From positions 54,817-118,816 of the forward strand of contig SKCR01038860.1 in assembly GCA_019454045.1 (NCBI GenBank): 64,000 bases of DNA, read 5' to 3'. The notes under the pieces are model-generated. The model was not told where the DNA came from, made no database searches, and saw only the letters and a list, made by a program, of their open reading frames with translations. Of this stretch, positions 22,506 through 33,107 are shown one piece after another. Each line of letters opens with the position of its first letter. Within the stretch, counting starts at the first letter, position 1. A program made the position numbers and the translations under genes. The stretch comes from Zanthoxylum bungeanum. Its lineage: Eukaryota; Streptophyta; Magnoliopsida; Sapindales; Rutaceae.

Positions 22506-23870
22506 TTGAATGTTTGTGAAATATTTTAACCCACCTGTTAAGAGAGGATGTTAAAATTAGGAATATGTTTTCATTAATGTTTCATAATAACATTGGCTTT
22601 TAATATTATGAAGTTGCTCCCACTCAATTGTTTTAAAATTTTAGGCAAATCGCATCAACCCCAATATAATGGATTTATTGTGGGCAAGGATCCCATTATC
22701 ATCATTTCACAACTCCGACTAGGTCGGTCGTTATAAAATATGATAATTAGGTAGGTTCCCAACCAATTTATGATATAAATCACAATTCCTTGATCCTTAG
22801 GTTAGGCAATCAAACATGCCATAGCTTATGCTAGTCCTTGTGGACACCCAATCTTTGCCACTAAGTTATAAGACCACGCCTACTGGTCGCTTCGTCTTAT
22901 GACTCAGAAAAGTCAAACCATTGTCAATAGTATGATTTATGGACAAATTGGTATTGGTCAGTCTGGTAAAGCCTAGTCCTGCCAATACGGTTTAAGCCCT
23001 TTGGGCCTATACTTTACAATGGGAGGCAAATTTTAGACTTAAATTATTATTGAGGATTTTATCAAGTTTAAGTGAATAACTGTCAAATGGATTGCTCCAT
23101 TGAAAATTCCCCAGATGGAGGGTGGAGCGAACTCTCTTAAATACCCTTACCTCTTAGGCTCTTATTGCCTTGGTGACAAGAATAAACAATAGATCCTCCA
23201 AATTAGTCCAACACTTTAAATATTCTTTAAGGTAAGCTTTGGGTAAATGATTATCTAGATGTTTTCACAACTTTTCCTTTTGGCTATAAAAATGTAGTGA
23301 GTGAAGGAAGACACCAAATCATTATCTAACTCTAGTAATACATTTGGTTAAATTAACTTTAGTTTGGAAAGTTTTATTAACGCCTTGGTCCCACCCCACT
23401 TGTATCTTTTATAATGTCTTTTATTATAAACAAGTGATTTATATTTATTAGCCTTAAAGGAAATAAATCTCTAAGTTCATCACGGAATAATTACTTAGCT
23501 AAGAGATAAGCAATACACTCTCTATTTCCTTAGAAAGTCTCTAGATGCTTGCACCCTAAAATAATCATGCCAATTCTAATCATACATAGAATCATCAAAC
23601 ATATTAGTTTTAATATGTTGGAATTATTTTAGGCATTAAATAACTTTGATTAATATTAAATTATGATATAGCATTTTATTTAAATCAATAAATTTACTAT
23701 TCACGTTTTTTTTACAAATGCGTGAAATTTAAATGTAATTTCACAATTTATATCTTAACCAAATCAGGAAAACTTGTGCCTAAAAGTAATTTCAGGGTTT
23801 TAGCTTTCCAATAAGCTTTTACACACCCAATTTCGAGTTCAAATTAGAGAGAACTAATCAAAACAAAACG
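22506..23870 (-). other. Leader of element I
   Basis: Untranslated DNA of about 1.37 kb lies between the primer binding site and the gag ATG. No conserved coding frame was seen. Plant copia elements with kilobase-long LTRs often have long leaders, so this is unremarkable. Confidence 0.6.
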
Positions 23871-23884
23871 GCGCGCTGATACCA
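23871..23884 (-). other. Primer binding site of element I (tRNA-iMet type)
   Basis: The minus strand reads TGGTATCAGCGCGC one base after the LTR. TGGTATCAG is complementary to the 3' end of initiator tRNA-Met, as used by most plant copia elements. The next bases, CGCGC, depart from the usual AGC. Confidence 0.8.
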
Positions 23885-23885
23885 C

Positions 23886-25829
23886 TATTGGGAAGCGGCC
23901 GCGAGTGCGCAGCGGAAAATTAAAAATTATGAATCCACTATCCCTTTGCCCATGACCCATTTGTTTTGATTATTCTACAAGTGTAGGCATGTTACTATAT
24001 ATTCTAAGCATAAAAACTCATAAAACATGCAAAGAACATAAACTTAAACATGCTAACTATCATAAGAACTCTAATTAAAAAGAAAGAAAAAACTTACTTG
24101 AACCGAAGACTCCTACAGTCCTCCCTCCAATCTATAAGCTTTTCTCGAACTCAGCAAGCTCTTCCACGTTCCAAAGAGCCACCCAAGTGTGTGGCCTCCA
24201 AAGGTGCCCACACCAAAGCCAAAACTCAACGGCAAGACTACGCCTTGAGTGCACTGGTTTTTTGCCCTCTGTGCTAGCCTAGGAAAATACCTCAAAACGT
24301 TTCACTTGAGTTTCCTCTAGTCAATTAGACTTAAGGATCCTCAAAATCAGTGGCTTACTCTTAAACTTTAGAGTTGCTCACTTATATAAACCCAAGATAT
24401 GAAAGGTTTTTGGTGTAAAAATTTGTAAAGAATTCTTTGGGTTTATATAGGTGCTCCAAAGACAACAAAATTAATTAAGAATCTGATGTGGGATAAATGC
24501 TAATTAAATCTTAGCCATTGGATCTTAATATAGTGGTTTAATGAGATTATAAAACCCTAATAAGAGTTTGGGCCGAATTGGCAATCAAAACAAATAAAAA
24601 AATAAAATAAAAAAATGCAGATTTTTATTTTTAATTTATTTTGTTTCTTATTCATTTTCCAATTCCCAAAGTGCCCCTATCGTCATTCACCAATCCCTAA
24701 GCCACTTTGGAACCTCATAAATGATATGTTCAATAATTAAACACATTGAACCATTTATGAACAATTCTTACAACAATCATATATGCTATTAAATTTGTAT
24801 TGTGCATTGTTAACCATTAATTTCGACTTTGTTTTGTGTGACCTTTTGGTTCCCTTCCAGTTGGACATGAAATGAATCGTGATAATTTAATCTAACATAA
24901 ATTATCCTCCGATCAGATGGTCATTCGATTTCAATGACCAATGTTGACATCTAGCAATATGCCATGGCCCCCAAATGAGAAGGAAAGATATATACTCATT
25001 CTGTATGCGATTTATATATGATACGATCCCTCGCCTCACTGTAACCCCACTGTTTGACCTAGAATACGGAAAGTGTCTACGCATATAGTCAAAGGTATGA
25101 CGTTGATAGTGTCATGAATCGTGCTAACCCAAGAATCTCACATGATTCTTCCGCTGCGGCCACAGTCTCAAGCATTGATCACACATATCAACCCGCGAAT
25201 TGGAATACTACTCTTATAAGAAAATATTATCCGAGAGAGTGGCGATTCTTTGTTGTATCTTTACAAACTTCATGTGTTTCAACAAATCACCCAATCATAC
25301 CCTTATGACCGGATCTTTTTAACCGGGAAGGAGAATGTCAAAGTTATTTGATCCACACATAAGATTGTAAATACCTCAAGTCTAAGGACTAGTCATACAA
25401 TCGATACATGAAAGTTCTCACATACACATGGGATAAACACTTCATGTGAAAACTTTCAGCGGTCAGTTCGATGGACACGAGCAACTCATGCATCCATGTG
25501 ATACACCAAGCAGACGGATCTCCGCTAGTAGCCTATGAGATCGGCTACCCCATTTAAGGGCGGATCATATCATCATGCTAGTCTCTCTGCTTTGTGAACG
25601 CCCAGATTATTCACAAAACTATGACTAGAACGTTTGAGAGAATGATTCTCATAAGGCGTGGAAGCCATCATCTTATTACTCCAAGTGCATTATTACATTG
25701 TTTGATGATTCATATAATTTATGTAAGACATGTATAATAAAGATTGGCATTTTATTAATTAATGAAAATATTACAAATACATGTATATATAGCCCATCCA
25801 CAAGTTGGATATAGGGCATATCCCTAACA
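23886..25829 (-). repeat. 5' LTR of element I (right)
   Basis: It corresponds to 16985-18901 along its whole length. The outer end ATATCCCTAACA is intact; the inner end has TATTGGG in place of TGTTAGG. Length is 1944 bp. It holds the likely promoter, with the TATA box on the minus strand at 24441-24450. Confidence 0.92.
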
Positions 25830-25834
25830 ATCCC
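25830..25834. repeat. Target-site duplication ATCCC, right copy
   Basis: ATCCC lies directly after the LTR end CCCTAACA, identical to 16980-16984. Confidence 0.92.
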
Positions 25835-26660
25835 ATTCTCAAATAAGAATTCCTCAAAATCTCTGTCAAGGTATTCTCTTTCACGATCCATTCATAGGGT
25901 TTTGATTGTCTTACCTAACTGGTTCTCAATCTCAGCACGATACTCTTTGAACTTTTCAAAAGTATTTGACTTATGCTACATTAGGTAAACATACCCATAT
26001 CTTGAATAATAGTCAATAAATGTGACGAAGTATTCATAACAACCTCGGGCTCTTAAATTCCTCAATCCGCAAACGTCTGAATGTATTAGCTTAAGTGGTT
26101 GATTGGCTCTTATACCTTTTCCAGTAAAAGGTCTCTTTGTTATTTTTCCTTCTAAATATGATTCGGTGACTGGTAAAGTTTTGAGCTTTAACTATTTCAA
26201 GGATCCATTCTTTATCAACATATCTATCCGATCAAGGCTGATATGACTAAATCTAAGATTCCACATATATGTGTCATCGTGAGAAATCCTTTGCCATTTT
26301 ATTTTAGGTTTCTCAACATTAAACATTTCAGTATTGAGCAGTGACATTTGTGTTAATGGTCTTAACACATACAAGTTATTTTCTGAGTTTCCTGTGCATA
26401 TGGTTAACCTATTTCTACCAATAATAACAAAATTACTATTAAAATAAACTAAAAAATCATCATCCAAAATTTTGGAAACAGAAATCAAATTCCTGTGGAA
26501 ATTCTGAATGAATAACACATTGTTCAAATTAAATAACTATTATTTAAAAAACTTAAACTGGAAACTCACAATGCTCTTGCTGAAACGACATCCTTTATCC
26601 CGACGCTCATGGTGTAGTCACCTTTAGTAAGGTCCCTTCATGGGTCAAGTAGCTGCAAGG
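25835..26660 (-). pseudogene. Element O integrase N-part and GAG-pre-integrase
   Basis: The integrase core before the insertion point reads YLDRDFEEFLFENGI at about 25830-25880. The first catalytic Asp segment, FVTFIDYYSRYGYVYLM, is at about 25985-26035. Upstream, 26192-26527 is open with the GAG-pre-integrase domain (LFIQNFHRNLISVSKIL, then TGNSENNLYVLRPLTQMSLL, then MWNLRFSHISLDRIDML). The second catalytic Asp (SDRGGE in relatives) has become MDREREY. Confidence 0.82.
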
Positions 26661-26997
26661 ATGAACAAACATGGTTAGTGCTCCAGAATCAATAATCCAA
26701 GTGGATTTATCATCCTCCACTAATAGAGATTCAATAACAAGTAAATCGTATTTACCTATAGCCTTCTTTTCCTTCAGCTCAGCAAGGTATTTAGGACAAT
26801 TCTTTTTCCAATGTATGTCCTTGTTGCAGTGGAAAAACTTTCCCTTGGGCTTGACATCCTTGGAGCCTTTCTTGTTCTTTTTCTTCATAGGCTTTGCCTT
26901 AAGCTTAGCGGTTCGTTTCTTCTTCATCTTTGCAGATTTAGAAGACTCATCAACATTTGCCTCAGCACCGGGCTTACAAGGATCCACAAACATAGAT
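26661..26997 (-). pseudogene. Element O gag zinc knuckle and protease start
   Basis: It is open in 26607-26993. A Lys-rich tract precedes a degraded zinc knuckle, FFHCNKDIHWKKNCPKYL; the first Cys of CCHC is now Phe. The protease active site follows (STWIIDSGALTMFVHP, with catalytic DSG). Upstream gag is not found: the sequence becomes unrelated at about 26998. Confidence 0.8.
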
Positions 26998-29900
26998 AAA
27001 GATAATCATAAGGAAGTCTGGTAATGGTATATCCTAAGACAGAGACAGAAAACACTGAAAGATAGGTCATTTAGAATAGGTTCTAGGAAGTTTCTGAAGT
27101 AAGAAAGAAGATAACCCAACATAATTCAAGAATATAGGCAACTCAGCACAAGGCTTGCAATACAACTAGAAGTCCATATAATAGACCAAACATAGTAGAA
27201 ACCCATACAAACGTAAGAAACAAACGTATTAGATTGAAGAAACGCAGGAGTTAGCAAAAAAAGGATCAGTATAGATTATAGGTTAGGCGACGTAGCTAAA
27301 GCCTACAACAAAAGCAGAACTCCAATAAGAATGAACCACAACTGGCATCAGTAGTACATCTTAGAGCCAAGAGCTAGGTTATGAAAAAAATAATATAAAA
27401 TGATGCCGAAAGTAACAAGGATGTTCAGTACAGATAGTAACAGAGATAATGTAGCTTAAGGACAGTAAAGTAAATGGAGACCTCAGGATGGTTGACAAAA
27501 GTTGTGGAAATTTAAGACATGAAGTAATTGATGTAGATTCTAATAGAACGAATGATGATTCTTTTTACAGCAGCCTATACTCTAGTAATTATATAGACAC
27601 CTAACCAGACCATCATTGAGCTTATATAATTAATAGTAATGTGTATTTTTAGATCTCTATGGGAAGAATGTATTAACCCTTCAATGTAGAGCCTCAGTAA
27701 GGATTTGAACAAGTAAAGAATATTATCTGACAGGATAGACAAGTCACGAAACAACAAGATAGCCGAACCAAGAGGTTCAACAGAACCTGGATAAGAATCA
27801 TAAGATAGTAATATTATGTATGAGATGGAGTAATTTAAATTCATAGCTGAATCTAGAAGTGATAACTTATCTTATTGTAGAATTGGTAGCCTTCAAGCAA
27901 GTAAAGGTTCAAAAGAGTAATGAACCAAAGTAAGCAATGCATACGCATATACGACCCCCAGAAGTAAGATATATGAATTATACAGAGCTTCCCACCATAA
28001 CTAGAGAGGAACAAATTAGTAGGAGATCAACACACAAACTGAGGATTCAGTAATGATACCATAACTTGTTGTAAAATGTGGAGCTTCCAGAGAAGTAATG
28101 ACTTAAGAGGTTTAAGAATCTGAGATAAGTAGGAGGAATAACATATGGAGTATGGTAGGATTTTGAGAGAGCATAAACCTGAAGGAGGTTCTCAGTAAGG
28201 GATAATATGACCAATAGTTGGAAATAAATCAGAAGTAGAGTTGAAATAGGTAATTCAGCTACTTCCTGACAGTAGTATATTAGTGGGGGAAACCAATACC
28301 ATATATATAAATAAAGGAATCCTAGGATTATAAAAAAGCAGCATGTGCTACTGCAACATGCAAAGCTAGAGAGACCACCATAATCGAAATAGACTTCAGG
28401 ACCAACCCCGCCCTCCTAATCCTCGTTAGACAACAACAGTAATGATGGACCTCGATGTTCATCCCGATGATTTTCCCAGAAACAAGTGAATCTGTGATGT
28501 AGTATAGTACCCTATAAGGTAAGGAAAAAGACATTTAAAAGATAATATCCTTCGGATAAAAAGACTGAGATATAAAACATGGAAACTTCAGATATAGTAT
28601 AAGAGTAGAAGAGAAAAATAAAAGAACTCTAAGAAAAAGATTTAAAGGAGGAATGGTCAAGATAAAATGATGAAATGAAGCAGTATTAGTCAAGCAATGA
28701 CAGTAATACGTGAGTGATGGCATTAGACATGCCTAAGGACCTATAGCAACAGACTTTTCCATTTAGGAATTGAAGAAGAAAGGTATCAACAGAATATATT
28801 GTGGGATGAATAACAGCGAGCCCTTAGGCATTAGTATACAGATAAATAAGGCTTAGGATGACTTAAAACATATTTATTACAGTATAACAAAAAAAAGGCT
28901 AAGGAAACCAGGTACACATATATTGTTGAGACCAGGACAACACCTAACAGAATAAGACTATGAAAGTAATTGAAAATGGAATATTCTAGAGTGCAACCAG
29001 GTAAAGAGAAAAAGTCAGTGCAAACAGTGGTTAAACAGTTTATACTAGCAATGAATTTAAAGAGTATGACCATTAACCAGAACCACGTCGCTAGCGTCGA
29101 CGTTAATAGTAAGCTAGAGGTGTATGAAGAATTTGACTATGAACTGTGAAGCCCTAAGCCCTACAGGTAGGTAAAGATAGAAGAGCTTAAAGGAAATAAT
29201 CGATAAGTAGTTGGATTTTAGCGAGAAGAAAATAGAGAGTTAGATAGTTAAGTTAAGAGGAAGAATGCTAGGATCAGATCGAGCATGTAGTTTTAGAAAG
29301 TATCAAGTACGATCGATTCTAATAGTGACAATGTTTACTTTTGTATATAGTTATCCCAAAATGGAAGCAGGATATGGAAACACCTAACCATAAAAAACAC
29401 TAGTATTTCTAGGGACTTAGAAGTACTAGCTAAGAAGAACCCGAGGTATACTCAAAGTTAGGAGAAACAAAGGTCATTGGCTGTAGTACAAGTAAAATAG
29501 TGATACATTAAACTTGATGTGTAACAGAAGTCCTAAGTGATATTTAAGAATTAATGATGTCATGGCATGAGATATAAGAGGTTTTAAGCAAGAAATAACT
29601 AAGATGTATGGCAAGACAGATCACTAATATAATTTCAGATTTAAAATTGATAGCTTACTTAGATAATTAAGTTAGAGAATGTTGAGCATAACTAGAGGTC
29701 CAGTAATGGAGTTTCTTTGAGGCATGATAATAGTTATAGCATAAAAGTTGTATAGGGTGTTCAACAAAAGTTTCATTGAATGAGAATGAAGAATTATCTC
29801 TCAGTCAAGAATTTAAGGCTCAAGGAATTTGGTGCAGTATGTGCGAGCATTGCAAAAGGTATTATATATAAAAATCATATGTTAAGGTAAGATGAAGAGT

Positions 29901-30155
29901 ATGTATGTTTACTAGCCAAGTAGTAAGTTATGATTTCTAAGTCATGGTATATAAGGTCCATTATGGTGATCACATCTTCCTTTGATATACTAACAGCGTA
30001 TGAGAGACCGTCAGAAAGTAATGTGATATAGTTGATGAAATAAGGTTGGTTATGAGCATGCAGTCATTTGGAAGTTGGTGGCCTAGGAAATAGTGTGTGA
30101 ATTCAGCGACTTATGGTTTCAATCCTAAATGGGATTCAAGGACGAATCTTATTTA
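26998..30155 (+). mobile_element. Element G internal region, non-coding
   Basis: This is 3.2 kb of A- and G-rich plus-strand sequence with no recognisable gag, RT or integrase in any frame. Its right end carries the typical close of a chromovirus-like Ty3/gypsy element: CAAGGACGAATCTTATTTAAGGGGG just before an LTR, where intact relatives encode the polyprotein tail. It is best read as the internal part of a large non-autonomous derivative, or as a coding region eroded beyond recognition. The left LTR is not in the window. Confidence 0.5.
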
Positions 30156-30167
30156 AGGGGGATAAAA
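30151..30167 (+). other. Polypurine tract of element G
   Basis: ATTTAAGGGGGATAAAA lies directly before the LTR start. It marks this LTR as the 3' LTR of a plus-strand element. Confidence 0.65.
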
Positions 30168-31069
30168 TATAGCACCTCGGTAATTTCGACGACTACTATG
30201 TTTAGGTGGCATAATACATGATATAAATAATGTTCAAACATCTATGTGCTAGTGGAATTACATTACGGACCTTCGATAAATTTCTTGTAGTTCCGATACA
30301 AAATTTTCTTTTGATTCCACTACGGATAATACTTAGTATTTGGGATATAACTTTTTCATACCATCTCTGATTTTTATGAATTTTATATCGTCGAAATGCT
30401 AAGACCGAGACCTACAACTTTCCTATTGGAAATATTTCCATGTTAAGATAAGAAGTAGTCCAAAATCATTACTTACGTGACTATTATAGTGAATTTCGAG
30501 TAATGTCTAGAATTGAGTGATGTGACACAACCTTAGCCACTCATTTCGTTACAAAAACCAGCCCTCTTCCAATAGGGGACAATTCACTCATCCCTTTTCT
30601 AAGCCAAAATGTGAAGAACAAATAGGGGAGCTTCTCTTTCAATCCATTATTGCTTGTTTAAAGATTTCCACTTTTCATGCCAAAGTGGTAGATTCAAGCT
30701 TCATTCCAAGCATGGTAAGCTTCCTTTCTCTTTTTATCTTCTCATTTTTCAGTTTTGGGAAAAGAAAAGAAATCCCTAAAATCATACCTTGCATACCTTA
30801 AGGTCGGAATTGTTTATTTAGCCTTGATAGTGTTGCTAGCATGCATTTTGGAGGGTATCAAGATATTGTTAGCATAAAATGAAGCCTTTATATGTATGAA
30901 TGTGTTGAGGGATTCTAATTTATGATTTAATCATACTAAATAATGGTTTGTGTTTGGGTTGATGTTATTAAATAGGTTTCTGTCAAGTTGAGTTGAATTT
31001 TAAATGGTGGTGTTGAGTTTTGCTTGGGCATTGTCATTTAAAAACTGGTATTTGGCCATGAAATCAAGA

Positions 31070-31440
31070 GAGTGTCACGACACCATTGGGCTAGTGTCAC
31101 ACCACATAACAAGAAGATGCTCCCTCCCTCAGGTCAATTATGTGGAAGACTTGAGTCAGTCGTGTGGAAGACTCGGGTCGGTCGTATGGAAGACTCAGGT
31201 CGGTCATGTGAAAAATTCAAGTCGGTCATGTGGAAGCCTTGGGTCGGTCATGTAGAAGTCACGATGCTCAGCACCTGGCATTGTGATGCAGAACATGAAA
31301 TGCTATCTACCTCAGGTTTGATCATCTGGGAGTCACGACGCGGAACACTTAGCATCGCGACGCAGAATATGAAATGCTATATGTTTCAGTCTGATCGTAT
31401 GAGCGTCGCGACGCGTAAGACCTGGAGTTGCGACGCACAG
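31070..31440. repeat. Recurrent GCGTCGCGACGC palindrome in the G LTR
   Basis: GAGCGTCGCGACGCGTAAG is near 31401. Related copies lie near 31073, 31257, 31331, 31351 and 31427 as GTCACGACAC, GTCACGATGC, GTCACGACGC, CATCGCGACGC and GTTGCGACGC. Deviations are mostly C to T or G to A at CpG sites. Confidence 0.7.
31141..31260. repeat. 22-bp minisatellite, five and a half copies
   Basis: Copies start at 31141, 31163, 31185, 31207 and 31229, with a partial sixth at 31251. The consensus is close to TGTGGAAGACTCGGGTCGGTC plus one base, and copies differ at several positions. No relation to a protein-coding repeat is evident. Confidence 0.9.
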
Positions 31441-31917
31441 CAAAACCAGTTTCATCCCATTTCAGTTTCATCACAGGATGTTAAAGTCGGTTAACACGTT
31501 AACTATCCCGAAACGTATGCATCATGCATAAACATACACTACATCCATGACTATGATTATATTATAGTTTATTTATGCTAACCATACTCGAATATAAGAC
31601 GAACTAGCTTTTCTGCAAGAATCTCTTCAGTCACATCCATGATAATTGGCAATAGTTATTAATCAGTAAGTGGACCTTTCTTTTTCAAGTTGATATTTAC
31701 TTTATGTTGGATTTGAGACTTACTTTTACGTACATCAGGACGTTAGCCAAGCTTATTTCAGTTACTTTATGAATGTGAATGTCTTAAGAAGTTTTGATTT
31801 TACCAGTATGATTCTTATGATTTTTTGGAGCCATGGGGGAAAACCCCACCTCAGATATGACTTATGAAATTGATGATTTTTGGAATTGACGGATATAACA
31901 TATGCACATGTAGATCA

Positions 31918-32165
31918 GGACTATGGGGACGATGATACGTAACACCCTAGATCCCAGATTTCAAGGCTAGGGGACAACGATACATAACGCCCCTAGACCC
32001 TAGATTCAGAGTCAAGAAGATAACATGGATCAGCACTTCTGGATCTAGTTCTCTAGATAGGCGTATGGGGGGACGACGATACGTAACACCCTTATGCGTC
32101 CGGTTTTCTATAGATTTTCTAGGCGTCTGGGTGGATGGCGATACGTAACTCCCCCAAACGTCAGG
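31918..32165. repeat. GATACGTAAC tandem repeat in the G LTR
   Basis: Four degenerate units of the form GGGGACGATGATACGTAACACCC occur near 31924, 31971, 32070 and 32131, each followed by a short CTAGA/TCTAG-containing stretch. Spacing is irregular, about 50-100 bp. Confidence 0.7.
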
Positions 32166-32863
32166 TTTTCTACAGATTCTCAAAGACATGATTTTTAGAA
32201 AAGATAGATTTATGAAAGAGTTTTCAAGAGAAAGAGTTTTAGAAAGAAATCGAAGTTTTACAAATAGAAAGGATTTCCAGAAGAGTTTCCACAGAAAGTG
32301 ATGTGTTTTCAGATAATAGAGTTTTTAGAAAATATTAGTTTTCCTTAAGATGATTTTGATTTCATAAAAATGAATATTTTATAAAGTGTTTCAGTTCTGT
32401 TTTAAACTGTCCACTCACTAAGTCGTTCAAATAATTTAACCCCCTTATTCTAGTGTTTCTGTTTTATAGGTGTACCTGAAGGACGAGCTCGAGTAGATGG
32501 ATACTAATGGCAGTCACTAGAGTATTTGGGTTCACCAGTTCAAGTCAGAAGTATTGTCTGGTCAGGGTCAAAGTAAGGTCTTGCATCAGTCATTGATATA
32601 ATTGAGATTATGTGTGTTATAAGTCATTGTATTGTGCTAAAAGTGTCCATTACAGAGTTTTAGAGAGAAGTGTATTTGAGTACACAGTTATGAGTAATAA
32701 AATTGCATTTTATATTATTGAGTTGGGCAATGGTCCCTATGCATGAGTTTATGTGTGAGATGAGATTAGTACTGATGATTACAGTCAGATAGTCTGAGGC
32801 TCAAGGGTATAGGTCAGTATATTCTTTGTCGGTAGTATCTCCGAAAGGGGGATGTTACACTAG

Positions 32864-33107
32864 TAGAGATGTATGAGGCTCTTGCTGCAAAGCATGAGCC
32901 AATGGCTACATCATCTTTGATGATGCAGTCATAGCAAGGCATGTTCGGGCAACCTTTAGAGAGACAACGTCATAAGACTGTGGTCTCAGTGATGACCACA
33001 AGGATGAAGGAAAGGACACCAGTCCGAGAGCACGCCTTGAGGATGATGACCTATCTCAACACGACTGAAACGTATAGAGCTCGTATTGATGAGCATAGCC
33101 AGGTTTG
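32864..33107 (+). pseudogene. gag: Element P gag fragment
   Basis: The frame reads VEMYEALAAKHEPMATSSL, one stop, then QGMFGQPLERQRHKTVV and TPVREHALRMMTYLNTTE. This is the UBN2 capsid core of copia elements (the MFG and TxVREHxLxMM signatures). Neither the N-terminus nor the part after the capsid core is present. Confidence 0.75.

Larger units (their letters stand above)
16985..25829 (-). mobile_element. Element I: complete Ty1/copia element nested in O
   Basis: The 8845-bp insertion has two LTRs, a primer site, a polypurine tract and a minus-strand gag-protease-integrase-RT-RNase H order, flanked by ATCCC on both sides. It is the best-preserved element of the window. Even so, the polyprotein has several stops, and a large in-frame segment of the RT is absent, so it needed proteins from a relative or is simply dead. 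LTRs differ by scattered substitutions and small indels, including about 30 extra bases in the right LTR near 24700. The insertion is therefore not recent. Confidence 0.92.
12422..27000 (-). mobile_element. Element O: Ty1/copia, split by element I
   Basis: This is a minus-strand copia element read in two parts, 12422-16984 and 25830-27000. The order on the minus strand is gag zinc knuckle, protease, GAG-pre-integrase, integrase (interrupted), RT, RNase H, polypurine tract, LTR. The protein sequence on the two sides of the insertion joins exactly within the integrase core, and the flanks carry a 5-bp duplication. The 5' part (most of gag, primer site, 5' LTR) is missing beyond about 27000. The family is the same as element P (32860-38019) in the opposite orientation. 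Many stops; inactive. Confidence 0.8.
30168..32859 (+). repeat. 3' LTR of element G (2.7 kb, gypsy type)
   Basis: It starts TATAGCACCTCGGTAATTTC (probably TGTAGC originally) and ends GAAAGGGGGATGTTACA. Both ends are of the kind seen in chromovirus-like LTRs. No primer binding site follows at 32860, which agrees with a 3' or solo LTR. The interior holds a 22-bp minisatellite, a set of CpG palindromes and a GATACGTAAC repeat, listed separately. Reading frames inside (31004-31494) come from these repeats. Confidence 0.7.

Noticed and set aside
27575..29073. Several minus-strand ORFs of 60-90 codons with hydrophobic runs
   Set aside because: They fall in the purine-rich, non-coding interior of element G. 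The hydrophobic composition follows from reading a purine-rich strand in reverse (many TTY codons).
31004..31494. ORFs of 83 and 140 codons with a repetitive protein
   Set aside because: The repeats are the 22-bp minisatellite read in frames; 22 is not a multiple of three, and there is no consistent codon phase.
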